From positions 1 through 13,368 of the forward strand of contig JALOMY010000036.1 of assembly GCA_025455225.1 (NCBI GenBank): a DNA stretch of 13,368 nt. Reading direction: 5' to 3'. Positions 1-7,834 of this stretch are shown piece by piece. The DNA comes from Cyclobacteriaceae bacterium. Its GTDB lineage: Bacteria > Bacteroidota > Bacteroidia > Cytophagales > Cyclobacteriaceae. Position 1 is the stretch's first letter, and the number at the start of each line of letters is the position of its first letter. Below the pieces are notes generated by a model, which was not told the DNA's origin, made no database searches, and saw only the letters and a list, made by a program, of their open reading frames with translations. Made by a program: the position numbers and the translations under genes.

Positions 1-1
1 A

Positions 2-18
2 AATAAACACTGTTCATT
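2..18. promoter_or_regulatory. Probable TetR-family operator upstream of the efflux regulator
   Basis: A 17-bp near-palindrome with 8-bp half sites AATAAACA and TGTTCATT around a central C; only one position pair breaks the symmetry. The 16-bp core TAAACACTGTTCATTA (4-19) recurs exactly at 696-711, just before the channel gene. Short inverted repeats of this size upstream of both the repressor and its target operon are typical for TetR-family autoregulation. That the neighbouring regulator binds here is inference. Confidence 0.6.
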
Positions 19-42
19 AAAGTTACGTTACTTTACATCATC

Positions 43-678
43 ATGAAAACAACCGAAAAAAAAGAACGCCATAAGGAAGAATTAAAAAGAGATATCCTGG
101 TTGCTGCCAAACAACTTTTCAATGAAAAGGGATATGAGGCAACATCCATTCGGGCTATCGCTGAAAAAGTTGATTACTCCCCTGCCACTATTTACCTCTA
201 TTACAAGGATAAAAATGAAATTATACATGCGTTGCACCAGGAAGGATTTAAGTTGTTGGTCAGCCACTTCAAGGTTTATGAAGTCATTGAAAATCCCTTT
301 GAACGGTTAAAAGCCATGGGGCGGGCATACATTCAATTTGCCACACAAAATCCTGATTTATACCGACTTATATTCGTTATGACTGAGCCCTTGCAACATG
401 TTGAAAACTGTGGTCTGGTCGATTGGAATGAAGGCGACCGGGCATTCGACATCCTGGTTAAAACGGTTTCTGATTGCCAATCGGCCGGATATTTCAAGGG
501 CATGGAAACAGGACGGGTTTCTTTTGTGATTTGGAGTACAATGCATGGATTATGTACCCTGCGCACCAGCGGTCACCTGGGGCACGTTGGTGCAGCGAAA
601 GCCAGCGGTCTGGATCTGGATACCCTGATGATGGGCACATTTGAAATGTATGTTCATATGCTTGAACGCTTACGGTAA
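43..678 (+). CDS. TetR/AcrR-family transcriptional regulator of the adjacent efflux operon
   Basis: A 211-residue DNA-binding regulator. Residues 15-60 form the TetR N-terminal domain: the helix before the HTH (residues 15-30, ending FNEKGYEATSI) is followed by IRAIAEKVDYSPATIYLYYKDK (36-57), which is the classic helix-turn-helix signature. The C-terminal part contains W164-x3-H168-G169, matching the WHG-type TetR C-terminal ligand domain. The start is ATG at 43; an in-frame stop at 4-6 rules out a longer protein. It lies 32 bp upstream of the TolC-like gene in the same direction, and both genes are preceded by the same near-palindromic sequence. This suggests it represses itself and the pump genes until a toxic ligand releases it. 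The family and likely role are well supported; the inducing compound cannot be told from sequence. Confidence 0.93.
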   Translation: MKTTEKKERHKEELKRDILVAAKQLFNEKGYEATSIRAIAEKVDYSPATIYLYYKDKNEIIHALHQEGFKLLVSHFKVYEVIENPFERLKAMGRAYIQFATQNPDLYRLIFVMTEPLQHVENCGLVDWNEGDRAFDILVKTVSDCQSAGYFKGMETGRVSFVIWSTMHGLCTLRTSGHLGHVGAAKASGLDLDTLMMGTFEMYVHMLERLR

Positions 679-693
679 AAATTTTTGATAAAC

Positions 694-710
694 ACTAAAC
701 ACTGTTCATT
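694..710. promoter_or_regulatory. Second probable TetR operator, abutting the channel gene start
   Basis: Half sites ACTAAACA and TGTTCATT around a C, ending one base before the ATG at 711. It contains the core also found at 4-19, with two mismatched pairs in the left arm. Its place in the 32-bp gap between regulator and channel means a bound repressor could block an internal promoter or transcription running through from the regulator gene. Confidence 0.55.
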
Positions 711-2075
711 ATGAAGATGTTGCGACTTATTATAGTTCTAATCAGCATCCAATTCGGAAATCATTTCCTGGTTTCGGGGCAAACCGTACTCGATACCTAC
801 ATAGATGAAGGTCTGAAGAACAACCTGGTTCTGGAACAGCGAAACATCAGCCTGGAAAAGGCCATGTATTCCCTAAAGATCGCCAACGGACTCTTCTCCC
901 CCTCCTTGAAATTGATTGGCGATTTTATCAGTGGTGATGGCGGACGCAGTATTTCTTTCCCAGTCGGTGATTTGCTGAATCCCGTCTATGCTACGCTGAA
1001 TCAACTCACCGGTAGCGACCAGTTTCCGCAGATTGAAAATGTTACCACAAACTTCTTTCCGCGTGAATTTTACGATGTGCGGGCCCGCACCTCCATGCCG
1101 ATTTTTAATACCGACCTGATTTATAACCGGAAGATCTCGCAGCAACAAGTCTTGCTACAGGATTATGAAGTGGCTATTTACAAACGCGAATTAATCCGGA
1201 ATATCAAAATGGCTTACTTCAATTACATGAGCGCCCGCGAAGGCGTTGCTATTTATGAAAGCGCGCTCACCCGGGCGATGGAAGGAAAACGCGTGAACGA
1301 ATCCCTCCTGGCCAACGGTAAAGGGTTACAGGCTTATGTTCTGCGTTCGCAAAGTGAGATCGAAAGTATTAAAGCCCAATTGACAGACGCTGAACGTCAA
1401 CTGGAAAACTCACAACTCTATTTTAACTTCCTGTTGAATCGCGATCCTTCTGAAACCATTCTTACAGATTATTCACCTGAAGCTGACCTTTCGCGGGCCG
1501 TATTGCTGATTGGTGAGACACCCGACACACAACAACGGGAAGAGTTATTTCAACTCAAAACCCTGCAGTCGCTTAATGAAAACATAGTTTCGAAAAACAA
1601 ATATTTCTGGGCTCCTCGTCTCAGTGGTTTTCTGGATATCGGTGCCCAGTCTGAGAACCTGATCTATACTTCGCAAGCGAATTTTTACCTGTATGGCTTC
1701 TCGCTGGAGATGCCCCTTTTCAACGGCTTCACCAACCGTAACCGCATCGCCCAATCCCGATTGGAAGTAAAAAATTCAGAACTAAGTTATCAGCTGGTGC
1801 AACGCCAGTTGCACATGAGTTCGCAGGTTTCAAAAAATACGCTGATCAGTGCCTATCAGAATTATCAGTCGGCATTAAAGCAATTGGAAGCAGCTGAGAG
1901 TTATCAGCGCCTGATCGAACGGGGTTACAAAGAAGGCGTTAACACCTTTATTGAAGCTATTGATGCCCGTAACCAATTAACCAGTGCGCAACTTTCGGTT
2001 AACCTGAACCAATACCGCGTACTCATTGCGGAAGCTTCACTTGAACGCGAAACGGCCAGTTATACATTACGCTAA
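711..2075 (+). CDS. TolC-family outer-membrane efflux channel
   Basis: A 454-residue outer-membrane factor of a tripartite efflux pump. An N-terminal signal peptide (hydrophobic LIIVLISIQF, probable cleavage near residue 23, SG/QT) is followed by two outer-membrane-efflux repeats. Features typical of TolC relatives include the early conserved stretch LDTYIDEGLKNNLVLEQRNISLEKA, long amphipathic helices, MPLFNGFTNRNRIAQSRLEV in the second half, and YQRLIERGYKEGVNTFIEAIDARNQLTSAQLSVN near the end. Length is normal. It forms the exit duct that the adaptor and RND pump dock onto. ATG 711 is used; ATG 717 is a possible alternative that would leave the signal peptide intact. No Shine-Dalgarno is visible, as is common in Bacteroidota. 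The adaptor gene starts 8 bp after its stop, so the two are almost certainly co-transcribed. Confidence 0.93.
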   Translation: MKMLRLIIVLISIQFGNHFLVSGQTVLDTYIDEGLKNNLVLEQRNISLEKAMYSLKIANGLFSPSLKLIGDFISGDGGRSISFPVGDLLNPVYATLNQLTGSDQFPQIENVTTNFFPREFYDVRARTSMPIFNTDLIYNRKISQQQVLLQDYEVAIYKRELIRNIKMAYFNYMSAREGVAIYESALTRAMEGKRVNESLLANGKGLQAYVLRSQSEIESIKAQLTDAERQLENSQLYFNFLLNRDPSETILTDYSPEADLSRAVLLIGETPDTQQREELFQLKTLQSLNENIVSKNKYFWAPRLSGFLDIGAQSENLIYTSQANFYLYGFSLEMPLFNGFTNRNRIAQSRLEVKNSELSYQLVQRQLHMSSQVSKNTLISAYQNYQSALKQLEAAESYQRLIERGYKEGVNTFIEAIDARNQLTSAQLSVNLNQYRVLIAEASLERETASYTLR

Positions 2076-2083
2076 CCAACAAC

Positions 2084-3148
2084 ATGAATTCCAGTAAAAT
2101 CATGAAATACACTATTCTATCCTTCATAAGCCTCATCACACTTCTTCAGGCTTGTACTCCTTCTGCTGAAAAGAATGGCAACGGTATTCCGCGTCTGGAT
2201 GTAATACCGGTAAATACCATGCCCGTGCAGCGAGAAGAAGTGAGCATGGTCATCCGCAGCAGCGGCATTTTCACCACGGATGATGAGACTTACTTATCCT
2301 TTAAAACCGGAGGTGTTATCGATAAGATTTATGTCAAGGAAGGTGACGCAGTTAAGCAAGGGCAGGTTTTGGCCCGGCTCAACCTTACCGAGATTGATGC
2401 CCAGGTTGCACAGGCCAAACTGGCTTATGATAAAGCAGTTCGCGATTTTAAGCGTGCCGAAAACCTGTATAACGACAGCGTGGCCACTACGGAGCAATTT
2501 CAAAATGCCCGTACCGGCCTTGAAGTGGCTACGCGCCAACTGGAAGCAGCTAACTTTAACCGTACCTATTCGGAAATTAAAGCCGTAGCTAATGGCTTTG
2601 TGTTACGAAAAATGGCCAGCGAAGGCCAGGTAATCGGGCCCGGCATACCGATTCTTCTTACGAATGGTGCAGGTGCCAATCAGTGGAAGATGAAAATTAT
2701 GGTGAGCGACCGTGAGTGGGCTATGATTCAACCTGGTGACCGCGCCTCCATCACCACCGATGTTTTACCCGGACAAACCCTTACAGCCATCGTTACCCGA
2801 AAATCAGAAGGAAGTGAAACTCTTGGTGGTTCCTTCTCAGTTGAACTTTCTTTGGAAGGCAACGTCACCGGCCTCGCTGCCGGACTTTATGGTAAAGCCG
2901 ACATCCAGGCTTCGCGAAAAGAAATGTACTGGAAGATACCGTACGAAGCCTTACTGGATGGTGATGCCCAATCTGCCTTTGTCTTCATCACCGATGACGG
3001 CAAATCCGTTCGAAAGATTCCGGTAGAAGTTGCACGCCTGGAAAAAGACGTGGTTTACATCCGTTCAGGACTTGAAAATGTTACCAACCTGATCGTTACC
3101 GGCAGTGCCTACCTGCGAGACGGCTCAACCATTGAAGTCATTCAATAA
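2084..3148 (+). CDS. RND efflux periplasmic adaptor (membrane-fusion) lipoprotein
   Basis: A 354-residue HlyD/AcrA-type adaptor that links the inner-membrane RND pump to the TolC-like channel. The N-terminus has a lipoprotein signal with lipobox L21-Q22-A23-C24, so the mature protein is probably anchored by a lipidated Cys24. A lipoyl-like half motif, GGVIDKIYVKEGDAVKQGQVLARL (76-99), is followed by a helical hairpin (about 100-160, IDAQVAQAKLAYDKAV...). The second lipoyl half is IKAVANGFVLRKMASEGQVIGPG, followed by beta-barrel and membrane-proximal domains. ATG 2084 is the first start; ATG 2102 (M7) would give an equally good signal peptide, so the true start is uncertain by six residues. 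It sits 8 bp after the channel gene and 50 bp before the pump gene. Confidence 0.93.
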   Translation: MNSSKIMKYTILSFISLITLLQACTPSAEKNGNGIPRLDVIPVNTMPVQREEVSMVIRSSGIFTTDDETYLSFKTGGVIDKIYVKEGDAVKQGQVLARLNLTEIDAQVAQAKLAYDKAVRDFKRAENLYNDSVATTEQFQNARTGLEVATRQLEAANFNRTYSEIKAVANGFVLRKMASEGQVIGPGIPILLTNGAGANQWKMKIMVSDREWAMIQPGDRASITTDVLPGQTLTAIVTRKSEGSETLGGSFSVELSLEGNVTGLAAGLYGKADIQASRKEMYWKIPYEALLDGDAQSAFVFITDDGKSVRKIPVEVARLEKDVVYIRSGLENVTNLIVTGSAYLRDGSTIEVIQ

Positions 3149-3198
3149 TTCACTGAAATACGAAATCAAAATTCAGTAATCCGAAATCGAGAATCCTC

Positions 3199-6100
3199 AT
3201 GAACATCTCCGAATACGCAGTAAAGAATTACCAGTTCACGTTAGTGATTTTTTTGATGATCATTGCGCTGGGTGTTACCACCATTATCAACATGCCGCGC
3301 TCGGAAGACCCGGAACTGAACGCCCCGCAATATCCCATCGTGGCCATTTACCCGGGTGCCAGTCCGAAAGACATGGAAGAGTTGATTGCTGAGCCGCTTG
3401 AAAGACGCATCTCCGAACTGGAAAACATCAAACGCATCAAGACCACTGTTGGAGATGGGGTGATGTCAATGGCCGTGTACTATACATACGACAGTGATGT
3501 GGATGAAAAATATTCGGAACTGGTGCGTGAAGTCAATGCCTTGCGGAGCGAGTTGCCCGACAACCTGGCTTTGCTTGAAGTACGCAGGGTGCAACCATCG
3601 GATGTTAACGTAGTGCAGGTGGCATTGATTTCTGAAAATGCTTCGCGCGACAAACTGAAATACTATTCTGAAACCCTTCGCGATGAGTTGGAAAAAATCA
3701 AGGCGTTAAAGAAAGTTAAGATACACGGCTTACCCGACCGTATTGTGCGCATCGATCTGCAACTTGAGAAGATGGCGCGTCTCAATATTCCGGTTGATGC
3801 GGTAATCAATAATCTTCAAAGTGAACTGGCTAATATCCCCGGAGGAAGCGTTGATGCCGGAACGAAGAGCCTCAACGTTAAGACCAGTGGCAACTTTCGT
3901 AATGCGAATGAAATCCGCAACACCATTGTTTTTGTTGCCGGAAACACCATTGTATACCTGGGTGACATCGCTTCCGTGTATGATGCGTACGAAGAAGACG
4001 TGCACATTACCCGGCTGAACGGTTACCGTAGTGTGTTTGTCACTGCTGCACAAAAACCGTTTGAAAACATCACGCGCACACAGGAAAGTTACCTGAAGAC
4101 AATAGATGAGTTCAAGAAAACCCTGCCGCCCAACATAGATTTGGTTCACCATTTCGACCAGGCGGATAATGTGAACAAACGCCTCAGCGGACTGGGTATT
4201 GATTTTATCATCGCTATTCTACTGGTTTCCATTACCCTGCTCCCTCTGGGCAACCGTGCAGCACTTATCGTAATGATTTCTATTCCCCTCTCCCTTTCCA
4301 TTGGTATTGTGCTGATGAATTTTCTCGGCTACACCCTCAACCAGTTAAGCATTGTCGGATTGGTCGTGGCACTCGGTCTTTTGGTTGACGATAGTATTGT
4401 GGTTGTGGAAAATATAGAGCGCTGGATGCGTGAAGGACATTCCCGGCTTGAAGCCACCATCAAGGGCACCAAACAAATTACACTCGCGGTTATCGGCTGT
4501 ACCGCTACGTTGATCATTGCCTTTCTACCTCTGGTTTTTCTGCCTGAAGCTTCCGGAGATTTCGTACGAAGCCTTCCGATGGGTGTTATTACGTGTGTGC
4601 TGGCTTCCATGTTGGTTTCATTAACGATCATTCCCTTTTTATCGAGCAGGCTTCTGCGTGAACAACATGGACATCCGGATGGTAACATGTTCATGCGGGC
4701 GTTGAAGAAACTCATTCATGGAAGTTATTCAAGGGTGCTTGATAAAGCCCTTGCTAATCCGTGGGCAACGGTAGTTGTTGCCGTTACTGTATTTGGTGGT
4801 TCCTTGATGCTCTTCCCGGTTATCGGTTTTAGTTTATTTCCGTCCAGTGAAAAACCCCAGTTCATGATCGATATCTCCACGCCCCTCCAATCGAGCCTGG
4901 TTTATACCGACAGCATTTCCCGAACGGTGGAGAACGAACTGAATGCTTATCCGCAAATTCAATACTTCGCAACCAACGTTGGCAAGGGAAATCCACGTAT
5001 TTACTACAATGAAATTCCCTCCAACGAGCGAACCGACTACGCACAGCTCTTTGTGCAATTGCAGCCTAATACCTCCAGTGGTGAGAAGCTGGAACTGATT
5101 GAAGCATTACGCGAAAAATGGTCGCGGTTTCCCGGTGCCAAAATTGAAGTGAAAAACTTTGAACAAGGCCCGCCCATCAGTGCACCGGTGGAAGTCCGCC
5201 TTTTTGGTGATAACCTCGACACGCTGCGCACCCTCGCTGCACGCGTTGAACAAGTGCTCGAGCAAACCGATGGAACCATTTACGTTTCCAACCCGGTGGC
5301 CTACCTCAAATCAGATATTAAAGTTGATGTGAATAAAGACAAGGCACAGATGCTGGGCATACCGACCATCGCCATCGATCGTACGGTGCGCCTGGCAGTT
5401 GCCGGTTTATCCATCGGTAAGTTTGCCGATGAGAAAGGAAAAGATGTGAAGATCCTGCTAACCAAAGGCAATACCGGAACACCTACTCTTGAAGCACTGA
5501 CCAATCTCTATGTCAACAATCAGCAGGGCCGTGCCATACCCTTGTCGCAGGTAGCGAGCCTTACGTTTGAGGCATCACCGGTTACCATCAGTCATTTTGA
5601 TAAAATGCGTATGGTCTCCCTCACTTCCTACGTGAAGAAAGGTTATCTGAATAACGATGTGATCGCAGCGGTGGAAAAGACTATGAAGGAAATGGACTTG
5701 CCGGAAGGTTACTCCTTTACCATGGGTGGTGAAGCTGAAAGCCGGGAAGAATCGTTTGGTGGATTTACCAGTGTAATTATAGTGACTGTGTTTCTTTTCA
5801 TTGCCGTATTGATCCTGGAGTTCCGAACCTTTAAAAGTACGCTCATTGTGCTGTCGGTAATTCCATTGGGTATTGTTGGGGCCGTTATAGCATTACTGGT
5901 TACCGGTAACTCATTATCGTTTGTGGCGATAGTGGGATTAATCGCCCTGGCCGGGATTGAAGTTAAGAATACCATCTTACTTGTTGATTTCACCAATCAA
6001 TTGCGCGAGCAAGGGATGAACATTGAAGATGCGATTCGTGAAGCGGGTGAAAAACGGTTCTTACCGATCATCCTAACATCCCTAACTGCGATTGGTGGTT

Positions 6101-6249
6101 TGTTGCCGATTGCCTGGTCGTCTAACCCGTTGATCTCTCCCTTGGCGATTGTGATTATTGGTGGATTGATTAGCTCAACGCTTTTATCGCGGGTGGTTAC
6201 TCCGGTGGTGTATAAGTTGATTCCGCCCAGGGTTAAAGAGTTTTCTTGA
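3199..6249 (+). CDS. RND-family inner-membrane multidrug efflux permease (AcrB-like)
   Basis: A 1016-residue proton-driven pump, close to normal AcrB-family length. TM1 is at about residues 13-31, followed by the conserved NMPRSEDPE...YPGASPKDMEELIAEPLE porter entrance. TM4 carries ALGLLVDDSIVVVENIERWM with the paired acidic proton-relay residues D397 and D398. TM10 carries GIEVKNTILLVDF with K923, the equivalent of the AcrB relay lysine. The second half repeats the layout: TM7 near VVVAVTVFGGSLMLFPVIGFSLFP, a second large periplasmic loop, then TM8-12. All proton-relay residues checked are present, so it looks functional. The whole set (regulator, channel, adaptor, pump) is in one direction and can form a complete tripartite pump. 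The substrate is unknown: drugs, detergents or endogenous lipids are all possible. A metal-exporter (CusA-like) reading is less likely because no metal-site methionine cluster was noticed. Confidence 0.95.
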   Translation: MNISEYAVKNYQFTLVIFLMIIALGVTTIINMPRSEDPELNAPQYPIVAIYPGASPKDMEELIAEPLERRISELENIKRIKTTVGDGVMSMAVYYTYDSDVDEKYSELVREVNALRSELPDNLALLEVRRVQPSDVNVVQVALISENASRDKLKYYSETLRDELEKIKALKKVKIHGLPDRIVRIDLQLEKMARLNIPVDAVINNLQSELANIPGGSVDAGTKSLNVKTSGNFRNANEIRNTIVFVAGNTIVYLGDIASVYDAYEEDVHITRLNGYRSVFVTAAQKPFENITRTQESYLKTIDEFKKTLPPNIDLVHHFDQADNVNKRLSGLGIDFIIAILLVSITLLPLGNRAALIVMISIPLSLSIGIVLMNFLGYTLNQLSIVGLVVALGLLVDDSIVVVENIERWMREGHSRLEATIKGTKQITLAVIGCTATLIIAFLPLVFLPEASGDFVRSLPMGVITCVLASMLVSLTIIPFLSSRLLREQHGHPDGNMFMRALKKLIHGSYSRVLDKALANPWATVVVAVTVFGGSLMLFPVIGFSLFPSSEKPQFMIDISTPLQSSLVYTDSISRTVENELNAYPQIQYFATNVGKGNPRIYYNEIPSNERTDYAQLFVQLQPNTSSGEKLELIEALREKWSRFPGAKIEVKNFEQGPPISAPVEVRLFGDNLDTLRTLAARVEQVLEQTDGTIYVSNPVAYLKSDIKVDVNKDKAQMLGIPTIAIDRTVRLAVAGLSIGKFADEKGKDVKILLTKGNTGTPTLEALTNLYVNNQQGRAIPLSQVASLTFEASPVTISHFDKMRMVSLTSYVKKGYLNNDVIAAVEKTMKEMDLPEGYSFTMGGEAESREESFGGFTSVIIVTVFLFIAVLILEFRTFKSTLIVLSVIPLGIVGAVIALLVTGNSLSFVAIVGLIALAGIEVKNTILLVDFTNQLREQGMNIEDAIREAGEKRFLPIILTSLTAIGGLLPIAWSSNPLISPLAIVIIGGLISSTLLSRVVTPVVYKLIPPRVKEFS

Positions 6250-6315
6250 ATGGATTTGGTGTAATAAAATTTAAGTCTTTCTCATTCTGGAACAAGCGGA
6301 TACTTGCGCTAGTTT

Positions 6316-6341
6316 AGTGAAGAACACCAACAAAGGCTAGA
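6316..6341 (+). repeat. 26-bp end fragment of the longer intergenic repeat, copy C
   Basis: A 26-bp sequence with core GAAGAACACCAACAAAGG, identical to 7842-7867. It matches the hairpin end of the 126-bp repeats at 6948-7073 and 8325-8450 read on the minus strand, where GGTGAAGAA is followed by CACCAACAAGG in copy B. It is therefore probably a truncated or solo end of that element. The 132-bp gap 6250-6381 that holds it shows no gene and no convincing terminator for the efflux operon. Confidence 0.7.
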
Positions 6342-6381
6342 TTACTTGTTGCATTAAAAATTCCGTTCACTCCGTTGTCTA

Positions 6382-6843
6382 TCATTGTTTGGGCAACACA
6401 ATAAACTTGTACTCATAAGGGACCGAGACTGTGTCATACTCAACGCGACACCTGAAGTTGTATAAACCAGGTTCTACGGGCGTATAAAAATAGCCATCTG
6501 ATTTTTGTGGGAAATTATCCGGGCCAAAACTGCCGGTTATGGTGGCAGGAGTTGGCTCAGAAATAATTATCTTATAATTCGCTTTTCTCACAATAATATC
6601 TGCAACAAACTTTTCACCTATCTTCAAAGTATCACTGTTGATTGTGACATCGCAACAAAGATTTTCAAGGTACTCAATCTTGATGACACCAATTATCTCT
6701 TTCTCATCACGGCTTAAGACGTAGTAGGCCGGGCCATTAATTCCGTTAAGTTCAACTTGCTTGGCCAAATCCACATCTCTTCTATTACAAGCAAAAAGTG
6801 AAAGAAAACAAATTACCAATAAAAAACTACTAACCTTGTACAT
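6382..6843 (-). CDS. Hypothetical small lipoprotein with a beta-rich (Ig-like?) domain
   Basis: Not recognised. It is a 153-residue protein with a lipoprotein signal: hydrophobic residues 5-17 and lipobox L16-F17-A18-C19, giving a mature lipoprotein of about 135 residues starting CNRRDVDL. The rest alternates short hydrophobic strands (VIKIEYLENLCCDVTI, KFVADIIVRKANYKIIIS, GLYNFRCRVEYDTV, YEYKFIVLP). This suggests a beta-sandwich, possibly similar to the Ig-like repeats of Bacteroidota surface proteins. Two adjacent cysteines (63-64) and C132 could form a disulphide. It stands alone on the minus strand, downstream of and convergent with the efflux operon and next to the repeat mosaic. A surface or periplasmic role follows from the signal; anything further would be a guess. 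Confidence 0.75.
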   Translation of the reverse strand: MYKVSSFLLVICFLSLFACNRRDVDLAKQVELNGINGPAYYVLSRDEKEIIGVIKIEYLENLCCDVTINSDTLKIGEKFVADIIVRKANYKIIISEPTPATITGSFGPDNFPQKSDGYFYTPVEPGLYNFRCRVEYDTVSVPYEYKFIVLPKQ

Positions 6844-6901
6844 ACCGTATTATATGGTTTGAATTCTATGAATTAATCGGGTGGCCTCAACTTTCAGTCC
6901 T

Positions 6902-6929
6902 CGCAGAGTCTCCCGCAGGGGACTCTGCG
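6902..6929 (+). repeat. REP-like palindrome, copy 1
   Basis: Hairpin with arms CGCAGAGTC (6902-6910) and GACTCTGCG (6921-6929), an unpaired T (6911), an inner CCC/GGG stem and a GCA loop. A 28-bp stretch (6893-6920) is identical to 7072-7099, so copies 1 and 2 share their 5' flank as well. The size and stem with one bulged base fit REP sequences mobilised by RAYT transposases, one of which is encoded about 230 bp away. Confidence 0.75.
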
Positions 6930-6947
6930 CTCTTGCCCCTATTGGGG

Positions 6948-7073
6948 TTCTTCACCAACAAGGATTTTTGTGGTCTACACATCATCAATATAAATAAATC
7001 ACTCACCCACTCAACATAACTCATCAAAGTAAATTGAGGCATTGGTATTCCGTTTAGCAGTCTATTAAACATT
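6948..7073 (-). repeat. 126-bp intergenic repeat, copy A
   Basis: Aligns without gaps over 126 positions to 8325-8450, with about 95 identities by hand count. The conserved end starts TTCTTCACCAACAAGGATTT on the plus strand. It is immediately preceded by a small CCCC-TATT-GGGG hairpin (6936-6947), at the same junction where copy B has a 19-nt hairpin. The minus-strand reading frame through it (6887-7072) is not a gene, because copy B has several stops in the same frame. With the two REP palindromes it fills the 311-bp gene-free stretch 6844-7154. Confidence 0.65.
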
Positions 7074-7080
7074 CAGTCCT

Positions 7081-7127
7081 CGCAGAGTCTCCCGCAGGGC
7101 CTGCCTGCCGCAGGCAGGGACTCTGCG
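7081..7127 (+). repeat. REP-like palindrome, copy 2, interrupted by a 19-nt hairpin
   Basis: Same arms as copy 1: CGCAGAGTC at 7081-7089 and GACTCTGCG at 7119-7127, with T bulge 7090 and CCC-GCA-GGG 7091-7099. Between the GGG and the right arm it carries an extra 19 nt (7100-7118) that is itself a hairpin. It lies just downstream of the RAYT gene's stop codon, inverted relative to copy 3 on the gene's other side. Confidence 0.75.
7100..7118. repeat. 19-nt hairpin module inserted in REP copy 2
   Basis: CCTGCCTGCCGCAGGCAGG, with 8-bp arms CCTGCCTG/CAGGCAGG around a 3-nt CCG loop. Copy 1 of the REP (6902-6929) lacks it, which defines both insert ends. A 19-nt relative (16 of 19 identical) is at 8306-8324 inside a different palindrome. 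Confidence 0.7.
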
Positions 7128-7154
7128 CTCCCGTGCTGCGCATCTCATCGCCCC

Positions 7155-7745
7155 TCATATTGTCGTTGTTAAATCAACATCTTTCAATTCCATAAAGCTC
7201 GTAACAGGGTAAACCCCCTGCTCACCATTATAATAAAACCTGGCTGAGCTATGGATATACTCCCATGGATAATTGACCAGGTTCCATTTTCCACGACACG
7301 GATTCTCATGAATATAATGTAGCTTTTGTTCGATAAAATCATCGGTATAACATTCCTTCCAATCGAACGAAGGTTCAAATACATCGTGAAGCTTTCCGCG
7401 TTTTCGCTCTGTCTTGTTTACGCAGGAAGCAAGTTCGATTAACAGGTTACTTTCTTTCCGCTCCTCAAGGAGCCTGATCAGTTCATAGGCCATGAAACGC
7501 TTTCCGTTTCCTACAATCATATTGATTGACTTCCCTTCGGTATTTCGAAATCCAATCATTGCATGCAAGTGATTTGGCATAATTACATAACCTACGATAC
7601 AATGTGCCTTGGACTTCAGGTGGTCAAACCAGTGGTAAACTGCTGAATAACCGTCAGTAATTGAAAACAGGTTATTCCAACCCCGGCAGGTAAGTGTTAT
7701 AAAATAGATGCCACTATTTTCGGGGATAGCATTGCGTACGTTCAT
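7155..7745 (-). CDS. RAYT-like transposase (IS200/Y1-transposase family, HUH nuclease)
   Basis: A 196-residue single-strand DNA endonuclease/transposase of the REP-associated tyrosine transposase type. The N-terminal strand IYFITLTCRGW (13-23) and GYVIMPNHLHAMI (52-64) give the HUH metal-binding pair H59 and H61. The downstream motif KLHYIHENPCRGKW (141-154) holds Y144, the likely catalytic tyrosine region, and is the YIHxNP signature of this family. The C-terminal YPWEYIHSSARFYY completes the usual domain. Length is normal and no frameshift is seen, so it looks intact. It starts at ATG 7745. Unlike an IS200 element it has no paired TnpB and no obvious IS ends. Instead it is bracketed by REP-like hairpins in inverted orientation (7081-7127 and 7805-7834), the arrangement expected of a RAYT with its substrates. 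It likely cuts and joins these palindromes as single strands; activity on them is inference. Confidence 0.9.
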   Translation of the reverse strand: MNVRNAIPENSGIYFITLTCRGWNNLFSITDGYSAVYHWFDHLKSKAHCIVGYVIMPNHLHAMIGFRNTEGKSINMIVGNGKRFMAYELIRLLEERKESNLLIELASCVNKTERKRGKLHDVFEPSFDWKECYTDDFIEQKLHYIHENPCRGKWNLVNYPWEYIHSSARFYYNGEQGVYPVTSFMELKDVDLTTTI

Positions 7746-7804
7746 GGTTCATGAAGATAATAAATTTCTATTTCTATTATCCGTTAACCATCTATGTGTT
7801 GATA

Positions 7805-7834
7805 CCGCAGAGTCCCGAAACGGAGACTCTGCGG
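7805..7834 (-). repeat. REP-like palindrome, copy 3 (inverted)
   Basis: Arms CCGCAGAGTC (7805-7814) and GACTCTGCGG (7825-7834), inner CCG/CGG stem, AAA loop, and an unpaired A at 7824 on the plus strand, which is T on the minus strand. Read on the minus strand it has the same design as copies 1 and 2: CGCAGAGTC, bulged T, 3-bp stem, 3-nt loop, GACTCTGCG. The inner stem differs (CCG/CGG instead of CCC/GGG) but still pairs. It lies 60 bp upstream of the RAYT start codon. Confidence 0.75.

Noticed and set aside
3149..3198. Short CGAAATC direct repeats between adaptor and pump genes
   Set aside because: Only two 7-bp copies in AT-rich spacer, without symmetry or other copies; nothing beyond a low-complexity spacer.
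6887..7072. 61-codon minus-strand reading frame between the lipoprotein and RAYT genes
   Set aside because: It runs through repeat copy A and REP copy 1; the homologous stretch in copy B has several stops in the same frame, so it is not a gene.
7155..7745. Complete IS200/IS605 insertion sequence
   Set aside because: There is no TnpB and no identifiable element ends, and the YIHxNP motif and flanking REP-like hairpins point to a RAYT instead.
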